A stretch of DNA of 64,000 bases, from NCBI RefSeq assembly GCF_009831575.1, contig NZ_WUUT01000001.1:891345-955344 (forward strand). The letters are read 5' to 3'. The position numbers and the translations under genes were made by a program. Below are positions 24,024 to 34,652 of the stretch, piece after piece. The stretch's first letter is position 1, and every line of letters starts with the position of its first letter. A model generated the notes under the pieces. It ran no database searches, had not been told where the DNA came from, and saw only the letters and a list, made by a program, of their open reading frames with translations. This DNA comes from Halovenus carboxidivorans. Lineage in GTDB: Archaea > Halobacteriota > Halobacteria > Halobacteriales > Haloarculaceae.

Positions 24024-25064
24024 TCAGTCCGCGCCGCCGACGGCGTACGCGATCCGTTCGCCGGTATCGAGCCCGTTTCGCAGGGCCGCGTGTAGCCGCG
24101 CCTCCCCGACGACCCAGTCACCGAGACAGTACAGCCCCTCCGACTCTGCGGAGTCGACCGGACCGTTCGCGACGCTCTCCTCAGGGAGTGCGTACCGCCA
24201 GCCCTGGTGGTCGGTCCACGCCGGGTCTCGGAGGCGGTCCTCACCGATGATGTCGGCCGTCATCTCCGCCAGCGCGGCGACGTTCTCCTCGGCGGGATCG
24301 TCGTAGTGCTCGACCGACCACTCCTGGTTGGCCTGGACGATCAGCACCGATTCGCCGTCCGGGACGTGTCCGCCTTTGCACTCCTCGCGGGAGATCCAGC
24401 CGATTTCGTGGTCCTTGTCGGTGTTGACGAGCGCGTAGTACGGCACGTCCAACTCGGACTCGTAGCCGAGGACGGCCGTCCAGATAGTGCGGTACTCCAC
24501 ATCCCCGGCGGCCTCCGCGAGGGCGTCGCGGACCTCCGAGTCCCACTCGGCCTCCCGGAGTAGCGTCTCGGTCTGCGGGGCGGGCGGATTGCAGAGCAAC
24601 ACGTCGAAGGGGCCGTACCGCTCGCCGTCGGCGTCGGTCAACCGCCACTGCTCGCCGTCGCGGTGGATCGTCTCGACGCGCGTCCGGCGGTGGATCGTGG
24701 CGTCTGTGCCGCCGAACAGCCGTTTGGCGATCTGTGTCAACCCGTCCTCGTAGCTCCACTTCCGTTCGGTCTCGCGGCCCTCCGAGACGGTCCCCTCCTC
24801 GTCGAAGACGTAGATCGGTTCGTCGATAGCGACCATTCCCTCGTCGTCCAGCGTCTCGGTCAACAGTTCGACGACGCGCTCGTCGTCGTCTTTGACGTAG
24901 TTCGCGCCGTAGTCGTAGTATCGGCCGTCGCGGCGCCGGGTCGCGGCCCGGCCGCAGAGCCCGCCGGACTTTTCGAGGACGGTGATCTCCGCGTCGACGG
25001 TCTGATCGAGAACGTGTGTCGCTGCTGCGCTCGCCGCGCCGGCACCGATAACTCCGATTTGCAT
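24024..25064 (-). CDS. Renalase-like NAD(P)/FAD-dependent oxidoreductase
   Basis: The 346-residue flavoprotein starts MQIGVIGAGAASAAATHVLD, the FAD-binding Rossmann motif, followed by 'ITVLEKSGGLCGRAATRRR'. The C-terminal FAD region 'LYCLGDWVVGEARLHAALRN' resembles renalases and amine-oxidase-related enzymes. The substrate is unknown. ATG 25064 is chosen because the FAD motif begins immediately; the longer upstream frame overlaps thiC in antisense and is not homologous. It follows the R2-like gene by a 65-bp gap in the same direction. Confidence 0.88.
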   Translation of the reverse strand: MQIGVIGAGAASAAATHVLDQTVDAEITVLEKSGGLCGRAATRRRDGRYYDYGANYVKDDDERVVELLTETLDDEGMVAIDEPIYVFDEEGTVSEGRETERKWSYEDGLTQIAKRLFGGTDATIHRRTRVETIHRDGEQWRLTDADGERYGPFDVLLCNPPAPQTETLLREAEWDSEVRDALAEAAGDVEYRTIWTAVLGYESELDVPYYALVNTDKDHEIGWISREECKGGHVPDGESVLIVQANQEWSVEHYDDPAEENVAALAEMTADIIGEDRLRDPAWTDHQGWRYALPEESVANGPVDSAESEGLYCLGDWVVGEARLHAALRNGLDTGERIAYAVGGAD

Positions 25065-25164
25065 ATCTTCCTGTTGGACTCCGTGCGTAAAAAGCCACAA
25101 CGGGCGGCAATCACTGCGGGCGTTCACGACCGCTGGAGGGCCGAAAGTGGCGGGGCCGGCGGCG

Positions 25165-26634
<1,470 letters not shown>

Positions 26635-26687
26635 TCGGGTCACGGGGAAAAGAGAGGGGTTTAGTACTCCCCTACAAACAGAATCGT

Positions 26688-27623
26688 ATGGAAGCCGACG
26701 AAATCGATCCGCAAGCGAAGGCGGCGATGGAAGCCCAGGAGCGGATTCCGATGCCACACAGCCGCTGGGGGGTCAAACTCCTCCGCGGGTTCAGCAGCGT
26801 GACCGCGCGCATCCAGAACCGGACGGTCCCGGAGGTCGGGGCGGTGAGTGATCTGACCGTTCCCGGGCCGGACGGGGAATTAGACGCACGGCTGTACCTC
26901 CCGGACAGGGCGGGTACAGTCCCGACCGTCGTGTTCTTCCACGGCGGCGGCTACGTGCTGGGCAGTATCGCGACCCACGAACGGCTCTGTCGCCGTCTCG
27001 TCCAGGAGAGTGGCTGTGCCGTCCTCTCGGTCGAGTACCGACTCGCACCGGAACACCCGTTCCCGGCCGCCGTCGAGGACGCCTACGCCGCCGTCGAGTG
27101 GGTTGGCGACAATCCCGGCGAACTCCCCGGGGACGGTCGCCTGGCGGTCGCCGGCGACTCCGCGGGCGGAAACCTCGCGGCCGTCTCGGCGCTGATGGCC
27201 GCCGAACGCGGCGGTCCCGAGGTCGACTACCAACTGCTGCTCTACCCCAGCGTCGGTGTCGACCCGGACCACCCGTCGGTCCGCGATCACACCGGACTCG
27301 TCCTCTCGGAGGAGGACATGCGGTTTTTCCGGCAGTGCTACTTCCAGAACGAGATCCACCAGCGCAATCCCTACGCCGATCCGATCCACGCCCGCGACCT
27401 CTCCGACGTTCCGCCGGCGACCGTCCTGACGGCCGGGTTCGACCCGCTGCGGGACGGCGGGAAGGCCTACGCGGAACGCCTCGTCGACGAGGGGGTCGAC
27501 ACGCGCTACGAGAACTACGAAGACATGGTTCACGGGTTCCTGACGTTCCGCGACGTCGACCGGACCGAGGAGGCTATCGAGGACGTGGCGGGTGACCTCG
27601 CCGCGGCCCTCGACACCCGGTAG
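26688..27623 (+). CDS. Alpha/beta hydrolase of the hormone-sensitive lipase family
   Basis: The 311-residue esterase has the oxyanion motif HGGG in VFFHGGGYVLGSIATHERL (residues about 84-102), the nucleophile elbow GDSAGGN (about 155), an Asp region 'VLTAGFDPLRDGGKAYA' and the catalytic His in 'DMVHGFLTF'. It should hydrolyse short-chain esters in the cytoplasm. It diverges from thiC across an 86-bp gap and meets the SDR gene tail to tail with no spacer. Confidence 0.93.
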   Translation: MEADEIDPQAKAAMEAQERIPMPHSRWGVKLLRGFSSVTARIQNRTVPEVGAVSDLTVPGPDGELDARLYLPDRAGTVPTVVFFHGGGYVLGSIATHERLCRRLVQESGCAVLSVEYRLAPEHPFPAAVEDAYAAVEWVGDNPGELPGDGRLAVAGDSAGGNLAAVSALMAAERGGPEVDYQLLLYPSVGVDPDHPSVRDHTGLVLSEEDMRFFRQCYFQNEIHQRNPYADPIHARDLSDVPPATVLTAGFDPLRDGGKAYAERLVDEGVDTRYENYEDMVHGFLTFRDVDRTEEAIEDVAGDLAAALDTR

Positions 27624-28352
27624 TCAGAACTGCATACCGCCGTTGACGTCGACAATTTCGCCCTGCACGTAGTCGTTTTCGAGCAGGTACTCGATGGTGT
27701 GAGCGACCGCTTCCGGCTCACAGGCGTACTCCGGGAGGTGCGTGTCGACGTTCTCGTGGCCGCGGAAGTCCACGGATTCGAGATAGGCGAGGATGTCGTC
27801 GTTCATGTCCGTCTCGGCGGGACCGGGCGCGACGGCGTTGACCTGGACGCCGTCTTCGCCGTACTCGCGGGCCAGCGCGCGCGTGAGTCCGTGAAGGCCC
27901 GCCTTGCTCGCGGCGTAACTCGTGTCGACTGTCCCGGCCGTGCCGCCAATCGAGGAGACGAACACCACGTCTCCCCCGGGCTGGAGGTGCTCCATCGCGG
28001 CCCGGGTCACGTAGAAAGCACCCGAGAGGTTCGTCTCGATCACCCGCTGCCAGTGGTCGTCGTCGAGTTCCGTGAGTCTGGCCGGATCTGCGATTCCGGC
28101 GTTGTTCACGACGGCGTCGAGTCCACCCAGCGTCTCGACGGTCGTCTCGACCATCTCCTCGACAGCCGCGGAGTCACTCACGTCCGCCTGGACGGCCATC
28201 GCCGTCCCCCCGGCCTCCTGGATCTCGTCGACGACGGTTTCGGCCGCGGACTCGCTTTCGTTGTAGCCGACCGCGACCTCGTGTTCGGGGGCGAGCGCCT
28301 GTGCTGTTGCGCGTCCGATACCGCGACTCGCGCCAGTGATCAGAACCTGCAT
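27624..28352 (-). CDS. Short-chain dehydrogenase/reductase (FabG-like)
   Basis: The 242-residue SDR has the NAD(P) motif GASRGIGRATAQA (residues about 7-19), 'NNAGIA', the catalytic Ser in 'VVFVSSIGG' and Y-x3-K in 'TSYAASKAGLHG', with 'VNAVAPGPAETDM'. This is the layout of 3-oxoacyl-ACP or acetoacetyl-CoA reductases, the latter being used for polyhydroxyalkanoate in haloarchaea. The substrate is not settled by sequence. ATG 28352 is chosen; the frame continues upstream with low-homology residues. Confidence 0.92.
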   Translation of the reverse strand: MQVLITGASRGIGRATAQALAPEHEVAVGYNESESAAETVVDEIQEAGGTAMAVQADVSDSAAVEEMVETTVETLGGLDAVVNNAGIADPARLTELDDDHWQRVIETNLSGAFYVTRAAMEHLQPGGDVVFVSSIGGTAGTVDTSYAASKAGLHGLTRALAREYGEDGVQVNAVAPGPAETDMNDDILAYLESVDFRGHENVDTHLPEYACEPEAVAHTIEYLLENDYVQGEIVDVNGGMQF

Positions 28353-28422
28353 ATTCGTAGTTGTTACAACCGACTGATTACAGTTCTGCCTCCGGCATTC
28401 GCTGCAAAACGAGTCCGCGTGG

Positions 28423-29250
28423 TTACTCGTCGACCTCGAGCACTCGCTCGATGCGGTCCTCGGCGGCGTCGTACTCGGTGTCCCGGAGCCCAGCGACGGC
28501 GTCTTTGAACGCGACGTTGTAGCTGCCCGGGCCGTGGACCTCACCGAACTCCTCTGCCGCTGCGGCCTCGCCGGCGAGTCCGAACCCGACCGTCCCCGCG
28601 AGCGCGGCCGTCTCCGTGTCCTCGATCGCGCCGGCGAAGGTCGCGACGGTGGCGCCGAGCATGCACCCGGTGCCGACGACCGTCCCCATCCGCTCGTGTC
28701 CCGCCGTAATCTCGTAGGCGGCCTCGGCAGTCGCGACGACGTCGGTCTCGCCGGAGGCGACGACGACGGTGTCGAACTTCTGTGCGCAGGCGACGGCCGT
28801 GGTCGCGATATCGCTGTACTCGCCGACGGACTCGACGCCTCGGATCTCGGCGTCGTCCCCCGCGAGCATGGTTATCTCGCCGTAGTTCCCCTTGATCGCG
28901 GCCACGTCCAGTTCGCTCGCGAGTCGCTCGGCGACGCGGTCTCGCGTCGGTGTCGAACCGACGCCGACGGGATCGACGACCACCGGCACGCCGGCTTCGT
29001 TGGCCGACTCCCCCGCGGCCATCATCGTCGCCTCGCCGGCCTCGCTGACGGTCCCCATGTTGAGCAGACAGGCCTCAGAGGCCGCGACCATATCTCCGAC
29101 CTCCCGCTCGTCGTCGGACATCACCGGCAGTCCGCCCCAGTGCAGGATCACCTGGGCGACGTCGTTGACGGTGACGTTGTTCGTGACGGCGTTGACGAGC
29201 GGCGATTCGTCTGCGACAGCATCGAGGCTCTCTTCGAGATCTACAGTCAT
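28423..29250 (-). CDS. thiM: Hydroxyethylthiazole kinase
   Basis: The 275-residue ThiM phosphorylates hydroxyethylthiazole, salvaging the thiazole half of thiamine. Typical features are 'PLVNAVTNNVTVNDVAQVIL' near the N-terminus, 'VPVVVDPVGVGSTPTRDRVA' in the middle, 'IKGNYGEITMLAG' and the ATP-binding 'TVVGTGCMLGATVATFAGA'. The start overlaps the thiE stop by 4 bp, so the pair is one operon transcribed thiE to thiM. Confidence 0.96.
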   Translation of the reverse strand: MTVDLEESLDAVADESPLVNAVTNNVTVNDVAQVILHWGGLPVMSDDEREVGDMVAASEACLLNMGTVSEAGEATMMAAGESANEAGVPVVVDPVGVGSTPTRDRVAERLASELDVAAIKGNYGEITMLAGDDAEIRGVESVGEYSDIATTAVACAQKFDTVVVASGETDVVATAEAAYEITAGHERMGTVVGTGCMLGATVATFAGAIEDTETAALAGTVGFGLAGEAAAAEEFGEVHGPGSYNVAFKDAVAGLRDTEYDAAEDRIERVLEVDE

Positions 29251-29912
29251 GCTTCGCCCTCCAGTTCGTCCCGCCGACGTTTCCCTTGTTCGACTGCCTC
29301 CCCGAGTTCGCGGGTCGCCCGTTCGGGGTCGTCCGCCTGGGTGATCGCCGTGATGACCGCGACCCCGTCCGCACCGGCCTCGACGACATCCGGTGCCCGC
29401 TCGGGAGTGACACCGCCGATTCCCACGAAGGGAATGTCGACGGCGTTGGCAATCTCCCCGACGACATCGAGTCCGATCCCGTTCTCCTCGTCGTCGACGT
29501 CCTTGGAGGCGGTGGTGTAGACCGCACCGACGCCGAGGTAGTCGGCACCGGCTTCCTCGGCCTCACGGGCGGCCTCGACGGTCGAGACCGAGCGACCGAT
29601 GATCGCGTCCTCGCCGAGCTGTTCGCGGGCGACCGAAATCGGCAGGTCGTCGTCACCGAGGTGGACGCCGTCGGCGTCGGCGGCGAGCGCGATGTCGACG
29701 CGGTCGTTGATGATTAGCGGAACTCCGGCCTCGGCGGTGGGCTCACGGAGCGCCTCGGCGGTCTCCAGTTGCGTGCGGGCGGTCCGGTCTTTCTCCCTGA
29801 CCTGGACGACATCGACCCCCCCGGCGATGGCGTCCGCGACGATCGATTCCGTACTCCGTCCGGCCGACAGATCCTGCTGTGTGACCAGGTACGTATCCAG
29901 TGTGAGCGTCAT
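29247..29912 (-). CDS. thiE: Thiamine-phosphate synthase
   Basis: The 221-residue ThiE joins the pyrimidine diphosphate and thiazole phosphate to thiamine phosphate. The TIM-barrel shows 'VDVVQVREKD' (diphosphate binding), 'LIINDRVDIALAADADGVHL' and 'IIGRSVSTVEAAREAEEAGA', then 'PFVGIGGVTPERAPDV' near the end. ATG 29912 is followed immediately by the family start. It is translationally coupled with thiM and provides the coupling enzyme for the thiC product. Confidence 0.96.
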   Translation of the reverse strand: MTLTLDTYLVTQQDLSAGRSTESIVADAIAGGVDVVQVREKDRTARTQLETAEALREPTAEAGVPLIINDRVDIALAADADGVHLGDDDLPISVAREQLGEDAIIGRSVSTVEAAREAEEAGADYLGVGAVYTTASKDVDDEENGIGLDVVGEIANAVDIPFVGIGGVTPERAPDVVEAGADGVAVITAITQADDPERATRELGEAVEQGKRRRDELEGEA

Positions 29913-29964
29913 ACCCGTCGGTACGTATCACGCCGATATACCAGTGGCGAATTGTCCGGCTCTG

Positions 29965-30555
29965 CTACCCCGTGTAGCCGTCGACGAGGCTCTCGACGTA
30001 CTTCGCGATCACGTCGACTTCGAGGTGGACCGGGTCGCCGACCGACTTCTCCGACAGCGTCGTGATGTCGTAGGTCTCCGGGATGATCGCGACTGCGAAC
30101 TCCTCGCCGTCCTGTGCGGCGACGGTGAGGCTGATCCCGTCGACGGTGATCGACCCCTTGTCGACGACGTAGGGCGCGAGGTCGGCGGGCAACTCGAAAC
30201 TGAACTCCCAGTCGTCACCGAGTCGCTCGATACCCGTCACCGTCGCCGTCGCGTCGACGTGACCCTGTACGAAGTGGCCGTCGAAGCGGCCCTCGGCCGG
30301 CAGCGCCCGTTCGAGGTTGACCACGTCTCCGACCTCCAGTTCGCCCAGGTAGGTCTTCTCCAGGGTCTCCGTCGCGGTGAACACCTCGAAGTAATCGTCG
30401 CCGAACTCCTCGACGGTGAGACAGGCGCCGCTGACGCTGATACTCTGACCGACCGAGAGGTCCTCGAACGTCGTCGACAGGCGGAGTCGCTTGCCCTCCG
30501 GACTCTCCTCGACCCGACGGACTTTGCCGGTCTCCTCGACGATCCCAGTAAACAT
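29965..30555 (-). CDS. ribE: Riboflavin synthase, alpha type
   Basis: The 196-residue protein has two lumazine-binding repeats, starting MFTGIVEETGKVRRVEE and, in the second repeat, 'FVQGHVDATATVTGIERLGD'. It dismutates two 6,7-dimethyl-8-ribityllumazines to riboflavin. This bacterial-type trimeric enzyme is used in haloarchaea, unlike the unrelated RibC of methanogens. The downstream neighbour is the thiE-thiM pair on the same strand. Confidence 0.95.
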   Translation of the reverse strand: MFTGIVEETGKVRRVEESPEGKRLRLSTTFEDLSVGQSISVSGACLTVEEFGDDYFEVFTATETLEKTYLGELEVGDVVNLERALPAEGRFDGHFVQGHVDATATVTGIERLGDDWEFSFELPADLAPYVVDKGSITVDGISLTVAAQDGEEFAVAIIPETYDITTLSEKSVGDPVHLEVDVIAKYVESLVDGYTG

Positions 30556-30600
30556 ACGAGACAGTTGGGTCGGGCGGGCGAAAAGGTGACGATCCGACCC

Positions 30601-32445
30601 CTACTGCGTCGGCGTCGGGGCTTCCTGGATCTCCGCGATCAGATCTTCCAGGCTCTTTTCGGTCAGTTCGTTGTGCAACAGCACGTCGACCGGGAGCGTC
30701 GGCGCGCCGTCGACGAGATTTTCGAGGAGGACGAGCCGTTCGCGGGCGCGGGACATTCCCACGTAGAACACGCGGCGTTCGTTGTCCGTCAGCACCGGAA
30801 CGGGACTCGTGTGTTTGGTGAACTCCTCCGAGCCGGGAATCTCCGTCTCGCCTTGCTCGATGGAGGCGGCCATCTGCTCGACCACTTTCTCGGTGAGATC
30901 CGTCCCGACGAAGACGTGATCGGCCTCACGACCTTTCGCGGAGTGGATCGTTCCCAGCCGAACGCGGTCGTGCTCCATCCCCTGGTACGGGCCGTTGAAG
31001 TAGGCGTCGACGCTGCGCTCCTGGAAGCTCGTCACCTTCCGGAGCATATCTGCCGCGGCCGGCGGGTCCGGCGCGAACGGCGCGTGTTCCCGGACGACCT
31101 CGGGGTCGACGTCGAGGTTCGTCAGGTCGTCGACGTCGGCTTCTTCTTCCATCGCATCGAGTTCGTCGAAGAAGTCGTCGCGTTCGCCGGTCCCGAACGC
31201 CGAGTCAGCGAGCATGTCGGCGAGCCGACGGGCCTGCAGCCCGGTCAGCGGTTCGTCGGCGGCGAGGGCTTCGATCCCCTCGACGTACTGCGTGAGCCGG
31301 TCGGTCCACATCCGCTGGTCGGTCAGGCAACTGAACGGGATCCCCTCGTCGATGAACTCGTCGATGAACTGGAACATCTGGTACCGCGCCCGGAACAGCA
31401 CCATCACCGTCTCGTCGGTCTCCTCGACGGTGCCACGGACCTCCCGAGAGAGATCCAGCATCGAGCGGTTCCGAAGCGCCTCGACGGTCCCGCCTTCCTT
31501 TCGCGGTTCGAGGTCTTTCTCCTGGCGTTTCTCGATGTGACTCACCTCCTGGTTGACGGCGTTGAGAATCCGGGAGGGCAGGCGATACGAGTTCGGTAGT
31601 ACGATGTCGTCGTCGACGTCCTCTTCGAGCAGCAGGTCGGGGTCGGCGCCCTGCCAGGCGTAGACGACCTGATCGTCATCGCCGGCGATCAGCACCCGGT
31701 CCATGTGGGGACGCCACTCGGCGTAGACCTCGTACTGCAGCGTCGTGATGTCCTGGAACTCGTCGATGATGAGATAGTCGACGCTCGGCAGCAGCGACCG
31801 CTGGTGGACGCGCTCGAGCATGTCCGCGAAGCCGACGATGTCGTTGCTCCCCTTCCAGTTGCGCCAGGCGCGGATCGCCTCGGGGATGTCGAGGCGGTCG
31901 TCGTCGCTGGGCCAGGTCGGGGTGTACTTGTTGCCGGTCTGTGCGTTGTCGTCGATTTCCGGCGGGAGACGGACCTCCTCTTCGTCCCACTGGAAGGGCA
32001 CGTCGTACCAGTCCTCGACGTCGCGGCAGGTCCGCTGGAGCCACTGGCTCGTCGCGATGACCTTGTTTCCGAGAGTCGTCGAGCGGGCCGACCGCCGACG
32101 TGACCCCTCGTACTCGTCCTCGAACTCGAGGCCGTACTCCTCGCAGAACTCCTCCTTGTCAGATTCGCCGACGACGTCGCTCCGAGAGAGATTCAACAGA
32201 TCGTACGCCTTCGCGTGCATCGTGCTGACGTTCCCGCGGAGTGCGCGGGGCGTCGTGTCGAGTCGCTCCGCCAGTCGCTCGCGGATCTCTGCCGCGGCCG
32301 CTCGGGTGTAGGAGACGACCAGAATATCACGAACATCGAGGTCGTCGTTCGATTCGATCAGCTCCTCGACCCTATCGAGCAAGGCTGTCGTCTTCCCGCT
32401 TCCGGGACCGCCAAACAGACGGACAACCTCCGTTTCGTTGGTCAT
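30601..32445 (-). CDS. UvrD/Rep-type superfamily I DNA helicase
   Basis: The 614-residue ATPase carries all SF1A motifs: Walker A in FGGPGSGKTTALLDRV, motif II 'LIIDEFQDITT', motif III 'AGDDDQVVYAWQGAD', motif IV 'NSYRLPSRILNAV', motif V 'LGTIHSAKGREADHVFVG' and motif VI 'VFYVGMSRARERLVLLENL'. It should unwind DNA 3' to 5' in repair. It is shorter than bacterial UvrD (about 720), lacking part of the 2B subdomain. The upstream gap of 50 bp to the next gene contains its promoter. Confidence 0.93.
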   Translation of the reverse strand: MTNETEVVRLFGGPGSGKTTALLDRVEELIESNDDLDVRDILVVSYTRAAAAEIRERLAERLDTTPRALRGNVSTMHAKAYDLLNLSRSDVVGESDKEEFCEEYGLEFEDEYEGSRRRSARSTTLGNKVIATSQWLQRTCRDVEDWYDVPFQWDEEEVRLPPEIDDNAQTGNKYTPTWPSDDDRLDIPEAIRAWRNWKGSNDIVGFADMLERVHQRSLLPSVDYLIIDEFQDITTLQYEVYAEWRPHMDRVLIAGDDDQVVYAWQGADPDLLLEEDVDDDIVLPNSYRLPSRILNAVNQEVSHIEKRQEKDLEPRKEGGTVEALRNRSMLDLSREVRGTVEETDETVMVLFRARYQMFQFIDEFIDEGIPFSCLTDQRMWTDRLTQYVEGIEALAADEPLTGLQARRLADMLADSAFGTGERDDFFDELDAMEEEADVDDLTNLDVDPEVVREHAPFAPDPPAAADMLRKVTSFQERSVDAYFNGPYQGMEHDRVRLGTIHSAKGREADHVFVGTDLTEKVVEQMAASIEQGETEIPGSEEFTKHTSPVPVLTDNERRVFYVGMSRARERLVLLENLVDGAPTLPVDVLLHNELTEKSLEDLIAEIQEAPTPTQ

Positions 32446-32495
32446 TAGACACTAAATGACGCCGGGGGTTCATAAACGACGCGACTCGATTTTCA

Positions 32496-32792
32496 CTACC
32501 GATAGAGGGAGAGATACAGCATACTGAAGCCGATAATGAACGGCACCGTCTCGACCATCTGGAAGAACAGGAGGATCAGATCGTCGGCGTCAGCCCCGAG
32601 TTGGGTGATTACGCTGCTGATCGCGACCCCCATGCTGATGAACGCGAAGCCGACGAACGCGTACTGCAACCGCTCGGTCCGTTTCTGCTGGTAGGCCTGA
32701 AAACTGATGAGCGTGATCCCGAGCGTCAACCCAAACACCGTAAACCGCATCAGCGTGAGCAGGATCCTCGCCAGTGGCTCGACATCGACCAT
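32496..32792 (-). CDS. Small three-helix membrane protein next to an HTH regulator
   Basis: The 98-residue protein starts MVDVEPLARILLTLMRFTVF and has three hydrophobic segments separated by short loops ('AYQQKRTERLQYAF', 'LGADADDL'). It resembles a haloarchaeal family (DUF7521-like, from memory) usually next to winged-helix regulators, as here, where the regulator gene is 47 bp upstream on the same strand. It could be a membrane sensor or target of that regulator. ATG 32792 is chosen; the frame extends upstream with Cys-rich non-homologous residues. Confidence 0.75.
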   Translation of the reverse strand: MVDVEPLARILLTLMRFTVFGLTLGITLISFQAYQQKRTERLQYAFVGFAFISMGVAISSVITQLGADADDLILLFFQMVETVPFIIGFSMLYLSLYR

Positions 32793-32839
32793 CGATTCAG
32801 CGGTACTACAGCAACGGCTGTAATAAGCGTGACTACACG

Positions 32840-33187
32840 TCACTCCGCGCCCAGATCGTCCCAGAGTTGGCTGAACCGATCCGGGAGATTCTCCTCGCGG
32901 TAGATGCGCACCTTGTACTCGTCGTCTTCGAGGGTGATAACGGTGCTCTCGAAGTTCGACTCGTACACCTTGTAGTGGTTGCCGTCCTCGGCGACGAGTG
33001 TCTCGTCGGTCACGAGGTCGTACTCGTCGAGCATCTCGATGCGCCGATAGACGGTCGGCAGCGAGAGATCACACTCCTCCGCGAGCGCCTTCGCGGCTTT
33101 CGGCTCCCGGCTGATCGCGGCCAGCACCTCCCGAGCGTGCTGGTCACCGATGGTATCCAGGATGTCTTCGATACTGCGGTCGTCCAC
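32840..33187 (-). CDS. Winged-helix transcriptional regulator (ArsR/MarR-like)
   Basis: The 115-residue protein has a clear winged helix: 'ILDTIGDQHAREVLAAISRE', recognition helix 'CDLSLPTVYRRIEMLDEYDL' and a beta wing, then a C-terminal strand pair 'STVITLEDDEYKVRIYREEN'. It matches haloarchaeal ArsR-type regulators. GTG 33187 is preferred; an in-frame ATG lies much further upstream at 33268 and would overlap the promoter. The minus strand reads TTTATAG at about 33212-33218, a probable TATA box. It pairs with the membrane protein downstream. Confidence 0.85.
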   Translation of the reverse strand: MDDRSIEDILDTIGDQHAREVLAAISREPKAAKALAEECDLSLPTVYRRIEMLDEYDLVTDETLVAEDGNHYKVYESNFESTVITLEDDEYKVRIYREENLPDRFSQLWDDLGAE

Positions 33188-33290
33188 GTCCGACCAATCT
33201 GACTGCGGGGCTATAAACGTTATTGCAGGGGGCGAGCCCGAGCGGGCGGACACGCAAGCTATATTCACGCCTGGCGGCTAGGTCGAGCCA

Positions 33291-33734
33291 ATGGTTGGCG
33301 TCGACGATCTCGACACTTACAGACGGCACAACGACATCGGCCCGGACGACCCGGCACCGCGAGAGCCGAAAGGCGAGCCACACCGTCAGACCGAGGAACT
33401 CGACATCTGGCTGTTCGACGCGGAGGCCTCGGAGACGATTCCGGACACCTACGTCGTCGCGCGAGATCCCGAACCGCTCGATTTCCGGATGTGGGTCTTC
33501 GCCGGTCAGGGCACCGACTGCTATTTCATCATGCGGGCCTCCCACAAGTACAGCGAGGAGGAAGTCGCTGAACACGGCTACGACGACTGCTGTGAGGTGC
33601 TCATGGACGGCCAGTCACTCAAGGGTCGACACTGCCCGAGAGAAGTCGAGGAGGTCGTCTCCGAGTTAGTCGGCACGGACATCATCATGCCGCGGACCAC
33701 CTCCGACGACCAGGGCGGTCCGATCAACTACTGA
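33291..33734 (+). CDS. Conserved haloarchaeal protein of unknown function, 147 residues
   Basis: The protein starts MVGVDDLDTYRRHNDIGPDD and contains 'ELDIWLFDAEASETIPDTY' and 'DCYFIMRASHKYSEEEVAEH' before an acidic C-terminus. Cys residues occur at about 82, 102, 103 and 117 but do not form an obvious zinc site. No membrane helix or known motif is present. It is divergent from the winged-helix gene, sharing a 103-bp promoter region. Confidence 0.65.
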   Translation: MVGVDDLDTYRRHNDIGPDDPAPREPKGEPHRQTEELDIWLFDAEASETIPDTYVVARDPEPLDFRMWVFAGQGTDCYFIMRASHKYSEEEVAEHGYDDCCEVLMDGQSLKGRHCPREVEEVVSELVGTDIIMPRTTSDDQGGPINY

Positions 33735-33797
33735 TTCCGACGGCGGAGCTGTCGCTATCGCGCGACTGACCGAGTGAGAAAGAAGCGTGATGCGGCG

Positions 33798-33974
33798 TTA
33801 TACCGGTGACCAGCCACAGACTGTGCAGTGTGTCGCGTCGGCGTCGTGAAGCCCCCCGCAGTCGGGACACTGTTTCTTGTTGTAGTTGTCTTCCCATCCC
33901 GCGTCACTAGTCTCGTAGCCACGCTGCGACAGGAATTCGTCGAACACATCGTCTTCAGCCTGAGACTGGGCCAT
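33798..33974 (-). CDS. Small zinc-finger protein, HVO_0416-like
   Basis: The 58-residue protein ends with two Cys pairs: KQCPDCGGLHDADATHCTVC, a zinc-ribbon-like site preceded by 'DDVFDEFLSQRGYETSDAGW'. I associate this pattern with the HVO_0416 family of small haloarchaeal zinc fingers (from memory). ATG 33974 was chosen; an in-frame ATG at 34055 would add unrelated hydrophobic residues. Function unknown, possibly nucleic-acid or protein binding. Confidence 0.75.
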   Translation of the reverse strand: MAQSQAEDDVFDEFLSQRGYETSDAGWEDNYNKKQCPDCGGLHDADATHCTVCGWSPV

Positions 33975-34085
33975 ACATGCTATGGTATGACACACCAGTA
34001 TATATGCTTGGTGGTACTGGATCGTGTTGCCAGCTACCACGGGGGAGCGGAACATACTCCTCTATAGATCAGACGCGGGGGCAAC

Positions 34086-34604
34086 TCACAGCTCCCGGCG
34101 GGTCTCCGGGTCGTCGAGGTCCCAGAGCACGGCGGGAAGGAACGCGTCGAGGTGGTCGACGACGCGGCGCTCGCTGACGTTCAGCCCCTCGCAGTGCTCG
34201 TGGGCCGAGTCTCGCACCGAAACGTGAATGTCGCCGTCCTCGACGGAGACGGAAAGCGGGAAGACCGAACAGCGCGCCGGCTTCCAGTCCTCCTCCGCGT
34301 GGAGCGAACAGAGCCCGTCATCCCGGAGAAAAAAGCAGGCTTCGCCGTCCTCGCCGACGTGGTCCTCGCGGTCTTTCTCCTCCTTCCGGATGAAATCCTC
34401 GCCGCGGACCTGCGTCGTGGCCTCCGACAGCGACGCGCAGTTCGCGAGTTCGAGAAAGTCCGGTTCGTACAGCAGGACGCCGTGGTGACAACACCACGTA
34501 CACTCCTCGACGCACTCGAAGGTCAACTCGGGGTCGAACTCCACGACGGCCTCCTTGCCCGGGTGGACCTCGACGCGACGGGACGTGTCGCCTGACTGGC
34601 TCAC
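34086..34604 (-). CDS. YkgJ-family cysteine-cluster protein
   Basis: The 172-residue protein has the CxxxCxxCC-like start 'FECVEECTWCCHHGVLLYE' (residues about 29-47), then 'CFFLRDDGLCSLHAEEDWKP' and 'ARCSVFPLSVSV'. This fits the YkgJ/Fli-B zinc- or iron-cluster family, whose exact role is unknown. Eight cysteines in this order are the evidence. The frame ends 111 bp from the neighbouring small zinc protein; the upstream gene is transcription factor S. Confidence 0.88.
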   Translation of the reverse strand: MSQSGDTSRRVEVHPGKEAVVEFDPELTFECVEECTWCCHHGVLLYEPDFLELANCASLSEATTQVRGEDFIRKEEKDREDHVGEDGEACFFLRDDGLCSLHAEEDWKPARCSVFPLSVSVEDGDIHVSVRDSAHEHCEGLNVSERRVVDHLDAFLPAVLWDLDDPETRREL

Positions 34605-34652
34605 ATCCGACCTCCGGGGCTGAGCGCAAAGAATCCAGTGATCTCCGGAAGC

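Noticed and set aside
29599-31599. 666-codon plus-strand frame
   Set aside because: It runs antisense to thiE, ribE and the helicase, all with intact motifs.
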